A stretch of DNA of 64,000 bases, from assembly GCA_015680685.1 (NCBI GenBank), contig MNCI01002813.1, forward strand, positions 1,451,296 to 1,515,295. Direction: 5' to 3'. A model generated the notes under the pieces. The model was not told where the DNA came from, made no database searches, and was given only the letters and a program-made list of their open reading frames with translations. This document shows, piece after piece, positions 59,661 to 64,000 of this stretch. The stretch is from Gnetum montanum. Taxonomy: Eukaryota; Streptophyta; Gnetopsida; Gnetales; Gnetaceae. The translations under genes were made by a program, and so were the position numbers. How positions within the stretch are numbered: the first letter of the stretch is position 1; each line of letters begins with the position of its first letter.

Positions 59661-61590
59661 TGTTGGCGACCATTTGGGACACGACCGCCAACAAGTGTCC
59701 TCGAACAGGATTTAGGTGTCTGCTGGTCTCTGGCTACACCAAGGCCTAGATACCTCCAAATAACTCAGTAGTTAATGTGAGTATGTGTGTGTGCTATTAC
59801 GGCATGCGGTTGTATGAAATGTGACAATTGCGTTGTGTGCAACTACAAATGACTTACTTAAAGAGATTCAGCCAACTTTATCATATACTGTGAGTTATTG
59901 AAAGTTTCCTATTTTGTTCAACTACCTAGTCTACGCGGTCCTTATAATACCTGCTTGTAACAAGTAAAATTTTGCATAAACATTTGAGCACAACTCCGTA
60001 ATCTACTCCTAATTTTCCCCAGAGAGAGATATAGTTCCACAAGAAAACTAGAAATAGAGCAAGATTCGATGGAAATAGATAGAAAAGAAAGGAAAGTAGA
60101 TTTGTGTAGACCTCAAATATTTAAACAAGGTAAAATGACATGAGTAAACACTTCGCAATAAAGCTATCCCAAATTCAATATCTACGAATTGTTCAAACTT
60201 CCAAGGCTCAAACAAGCAATATCTTCAAGATAATCCTATTATGCTACCAAAAATTGCTGCGTAAACTACCACGTACGAGACTCCATTTTGACTAGATAAT
60301 AGATGTCAACGATTGCATTCAAACAGAACCTTTAAAAGACTTGACAATTTCTGATTGAAATACCACGAGAATTCACTTTAAAGATAAAAAGAAGCTATTC
60401 TGGTCCCATCAAAATACCAAAGATTTTCTGAACCCTCTCGACTACTGAATTGTTCAACGGCGTGACTACAAACAGAGGCTCTCTTACAACAATCCCAATA
60501 GCAGTTCCCACACGTTGCACAATAACGAAATTTACTACTAAAATGCTCTTAAGGCTTTTAAACACAAGCGCTTCTATGGCAAAATTTTAATAGAAATTTC
60601 TATCGGGCAACAAGAACAATAAGAGCAATCTAAAAATCCCAAAATTACTTGCCAAGGATGATACTATCTAAACCACTAGCTAAGCAATTTAAACAAAACA
60701 AAAAATGAAATGCATAACTCACAGGACCATGACAAAGAGGCTAAAATCTTTATTCTAGCAAATCATCTTGCAAACCATCTTCTTTACAAATCTTCCAAGT
60801 GTGATGATGATGCTCCCCATGTGATGTTGATGTCAAGTGATGATCCTCCCTCCTCCCTTGACCCTTGAGACCTTTTTATAGGGTTCCAAGGTAGGTGGGG
60901 AAGTTACATATTTAAAAATATCTCACCTAACTTCTCTCCCAAGTAACTTGGCCAACCAATTAGGAGATTACTTGACCAACAAGTTAGGAGGTTACTTGCC
61001 CAACAAGTTAGGTAAGTTACAACAATTTTGGGTGGTTTCAACCACCAAAGAGACAAAAAAGCTACAATGGACAAGTTCCTATTCCATGGCCAAGTGTCTT
61101 CATTAAGTTGCCAAGTGTCTTCATGTAGTTGCCAAGTGTCTTCATGCAGTTGCCAAGTGTCTTCACTCAGTCGCCAAGTGTCTTCACTCAGTCGCCAAGT
61201 GTTCACCATGGAGAGAAACAAGTTGCAGTTGACACGTGTCCCATGCAGTTGACAAGTGGCCTTTCAATCGCCAAGTGTCTTCGTTCAGTTGACAAGTGGT
61301 CACCATGGAGATAAACAAGTTGTAGGTGACAAGTGTCCTTGGTGGTTGAGAAGTAGCCCATTTAGTTGACAAGTGGCCATTTTGGAGACAAAAAGGCTAT
61401 AGTTGACAATTGGCCTTTGTGGGGGTTATAACCACAAAAGAGATAAAATGCTGCATCTGACACGTGTCTTCATAATAATCCAAATTAAAATTAATTATAA
61501 ATATTATAGTTGTAACTATCATAGGAAGTTACAACTTCCATAGGAATAAAAGGGATAATAGCCAAATGTCTCCTTTTATAGGATGTCACA
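59661..61590 (-). mobile_element. LTR-like repeat G, right copy
   Basis: Inverted relative to 1-547. On the - strand a plausible start TGTGACATCCTATAAAAGG lies at about 61590. A TATA box CCCTATAAAAAGG lies at about 60870-60883. Tandem repeats lie upstream of it, and the 3' end GGTCGCCAACA is at 59661. This gives an LTR of about 1.9 kb with U3 on the right. Only the last 543 bases can be compared with the left copy, because that one runs off the window. Neither a primer-binding site (left side) nor a polypurine tract (right side) is evident, and no target-site duplication was found. Confidence 0.55.
61085..61385. repeat. 21-bp tandem repeat in U3 of LTR G
   Basis: Four to five near-perfect units of AGTTGCCAAGTGTCTTCATGC run from about 61084 to 61205. 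Degenerate units then continue to about 61385 (GACACGTGTCC, GACAAGTGGCC, CGCCAAGTGTC). Two members contain the G-box core CACGTG (61233-61238; another at about 61461). Because 21 is divisible by three, both strands give seven-residue repeat ORFs (DTWQLHE on the - strand), which are by-products. Confidence 0.8.
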
Positions 61591-61713
61591 CAAATATCCC
61601 ATAATTGTCTTTTCCTATTTAAATCATAAAATATTTTCTTTAGATCATAGTAATAGAGATAGTAATCATAATAAATATATATCTATTGGTCCCTAACTTG
61701 AAGAAATTAATCC

Positions 61714-62121
61714 ATGTGTGATCTTTATACTTGGTTCATTAAAAATACTAAACACTTCCTGATCTGCAGCATCTCTGGCCATGTACCGAATGGCATTACA
61801 TCTTTATTCTTCTTAGGTCTTGAGAAAATAATTATATGCAGCTTTGATGTTGCTACTACTTCTACAACATCATTAGCATTTTCAATTCTACATTCCCCAT
61901 TTTTATGCAACCTCACATTTCTGACCTGTATAAATCTCTCCAATAGTGAGTTTCTTTGGACCTATCCCAAAGAGATTGGTAGACTGAGGCGATTGCAATA
62001 TTTAGATCTCTTCTCAAATGTCTTGTCAGGACCTATCTATTCCATAAAATGGCCAAAATGTGCCAACACCTTGATGTCACACTATTTTCATTTCTACTTG
62101 GTTCATTACTTTTCTATCTAG
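61714..62121 (+). pseudogene. Leucine-rich-repeat gene fragment
   Basis: An open stretch contains ISGHVPNGITSL, then LTFLTCINLSNSEFLWTYP, then KEIGRLRRLQYLDLFSNVLSG. These match the LxxLxxLxLSxNxFxGxIPxEIG repeat of plant extracellular LRR proteins and receptor-like kinases. At least three repeats are visible. No signal peptide, transmembrane segment or kinase domain is present, so it is a fragment of a host gene. It sits between LTR G and the resumed element D. Confidence 0.6.
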
Positions 62122-62680
62122 GCATAATGATTAGAAGTTTATTTTAGTTTTATTGTGAAAAGAATATCATTTTGTCCATGGTAAGAACCTCTTATTATTG
62201 AAACTGAGTGGGTGGATGATGTGGTCTCACTGTATATAGAATTAGTCCTTCAATGATTTCATAATATAAGGTTAAATTCATGTTATTGACACTAGTATTA
62301 TTTTATTTATTATACATCTATTAGAATATTCAAAAAAATATGTACAAAAAATGATGAAAAGTTGTAGAAAAATAGCAAGAATGGAAAAAAGGAGAAAGAA
62401 TTAGAAAATATCAAAGAATAGAAAATGATTAAGAAATGGAAAAAATATCAAAGAATGCAAAAAAAATAGTAAGAAAAGAAAGGGTTCAGTGCCTAAGTAT
62501 CTGACTAGACACCCCCACAACTATTATTGAAAATAGTTAATTGGAAGATGGAATCGGTTGAAGCAGATTTGTTATACAAGGGAGAATCCATAGAGAAGTA
62601 AGAAAATTTGTAGAATGATTTGATCTATTGAATATTAAACAAAATAAACCTTTTTGGATTATTTTGTGATAAATGTGCAT
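62122..62680. other. AT-rich stretch with no gene
   Basis: It contains an A-rich run with repeated AGAAT/AAAATGAT words (62330-62480) and no coding motif. The junction back into element D lies somewhere near 62600-62700; I cannot fix it. Confidence 0.4.
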
Positions 62681-62689
62681 GGCACCTAA

Positions 62690-64000
62690 GTGGTAGGTTG
62701 CATGGATAATGTAGGGTCCCCCCTAAAGATTTTAAAACTTACCTTTTTCAGTTACATGGTTATGATTATAGCAGAATACCTTATCACTAGGCTTAATCGT
62801 CATTTTTTGTATTTTAGTGTCATGTATTTTAGAGTATCTTTTATGGACTTCTTTACTCATCAAAGCTATGAGCTAGTTTTCATCTAAAAGGTTAAGATTC
62901 ATGAGGCATTCTCTTTAAGCTAAGTTTAAGTTAAGAACAAGTACACTACAAGTGGGTAAGGTTTGTAGCTTTGTTTGGATTGGTAGTGTAGGAAGTTTTC
63001 CATAAACTAGTTCATAGAACAAATATTTAATAGGAATTTTCCATGTGAATCTATATGCCCATAGAACATCATTTAGCTTTGTGCTCTAATCCTTTCCAAA
63101 TTGACTAATAGTTTGAATTAATATTCTTGTGAGTTCCTTGTTGGTTACGTCTGCTTAATCATTTACTTGGGGGTGATATGGTGTAGTTAATTTATGATTG
63201 ACCCCAAGGTGTTGCATTAGCTTTTTGAATTTAGCTTTGATTAAGTGGGTTCAATTATTAGATATCAATACTCTAGGTATTCCAAATCAATTCACCACAT
63301 GTTGTTGGAAAAATTTAGTAGTTGTTGCAACTGTATAATCCTTGACTGTAGCTACTTCTACCCACTTGGTGCAATAATCAACAATTACTATAATATATGA
63401 TTTCCCATTGGACATTGGTGTGATGGGCCTCATAAAATCAATTTTCCAAATATCAAAGGACTCCAATTGTTGTACCCATTATTGTGGACCTTCATTTCTA
63501 GTCGTGAGTCCTCCGTTGCATTGACATCTCTCATAAGATTGGGCAAAGTAGTGTGCATCTCTAAATATGGTAGGCTAGAAGTAGCCTACCATCATCAATT
63601 TGAGTGTTCTTCTACATCTTGCATCATGACCATCACATTTTCCTTCATGTACATCTTGTAAGGCTCTTTGCTAATCTTTCTTAAGAATACATAATCTGAC
63701 TAGCTTGTTAGTATAGATCTTGTAAAGGTTTGCATTGATTTTCATAAATTGTTTAACTTGGTGGAGGAACTAATTCTTTTGTTTCTTGTCCCACTCAATA
63801 GGAAGCTTTTGTATAGTGAGATAGATCGCATAATTAGAAATCCATGACTTCTCTATTGAGATTGTAGCTAGTTTTCTTCTTGTGAATAGATTTTCATTAG
63901 GAAATTAGTCTAATAATGGTTCGTCATTATCTTACAATTCCGATCTAAGTCTAGATAGATGATCAACTATAACATTTTCGATTCCCTTTTCATCCATCTT
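62690..64000 (-). pseudogene. Integrase and following region of Athila-like element D (runs off window)
   Basis: Sequence on the - strand parallels element C at 33890-34900. Shared stretches include TTTGTGCTCTAATCC against TTTGTACTCCAATCC, GGGGGTGATATGGTGTAGTTAATTTATG against GGGGGTGATAGGGTGTTGTTAATTTATG, and the CCCACTTGGTGCAATAATCAAC region against CCATTTGGTGCAGTAATTGAC. The encoded integrase core (YCTKWxEV-type block near 63370, PYHPQxN-type block near 63170) is broken by stops. The RT of this copy should lie beyond 64000. Confidence 0.65.

Noticed and set aside
60904-61252. Open frames with seven-residue repeats (DTWQLHE and VSSCSCQ types)
   Set aside because: They arise on both strands from the 21-bp tandem repeat in the LTR. 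Repeat length divisible by three explains the open frames.
1-64000. CRISPR array, bacterial operon, rRNA or tRNA genes
   Set aside because: The tandem repeats lack regular spacers, coding regions have spliceosomal introns and retroelement domains, and no cloverleaf or rRNA-like sequence was noticed.

Overview
This looks like nuclear DNA from a seed plant with a large, transposon-rich genome. A gymnosperm is my best guess, but only from the overall texture: nothing in the sequence proves it. The DNA is AT-rich and almost entirely decayed retrotransposons. One intact host gene stands out by its GC-richer coding sequence and clean reading frames: a two-exon cytochrome P450 of the CYP76 type (6426-8968, + strand). 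No tRNA, rRNA, CRISPR or bacterial-type operon was seen. All family calls come from reading motifs by eye; no database search was run.

Layout. I use letters for the elements. 1-547: a truncated LTR-like repeat (G-left), inserted in the 3' ORF of an old Ty3/gypsy element F (548-2640, 3' LTR to about 3716). 3780-5260: a LINE reverse-transcriptase remnant. 6244-8968: the P450 gene. 10690-11280: a second LINE tail. From about 11300 to the window end lies a set of nested LTR retrotransposons. The 3' part of element B (- strand) is cut by element D (- strand; its 3' LTR is at about 14455-15345 and it resumes at 55047). D is cut by element A (+ strand, about 15353-55046, Tat-like). A contains two later insertions: C (27812-40774, - strand, Athila-like and complete in layout) and E (44780-53635, - strand, Tat-like). 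To the right, D continues with its 3' ORF and spacer. It is interrupted by a second copy of the G LTR in inverted orientation (59661 to about 61590) and by an LRR-gene fragment, then runs into its integrase at the window edge.

How the parts work. The P450 is a membrane-anchored haem monooxygenase with all major signatures except an unusual oxygen-activation motif in the I helix. B, C, D and F share one design: gag-protease-RT-RNase H-integrase, followed by a long coiled-coil extra ORF in the env-like position (the full order is visible only in C). In C and D a short copy of the LTR promoter module sits just upstream of that extra ORF, suggesting it has its own promoter. A and E are Tat-like (RT, RNase H, a second RNase H, and in E integrase). 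Both carry, antisense to pol, an intron-containing remnant of what looks like an FCP1/NIF (HAD-type) phosphatase gene. These two arrangements are the most interesting things in the window.

All retroelement coding regions are broken by stops. Many are TAG, TAA or TGA where CAG, CAA or CGA is expected, as in old methylated repeats.
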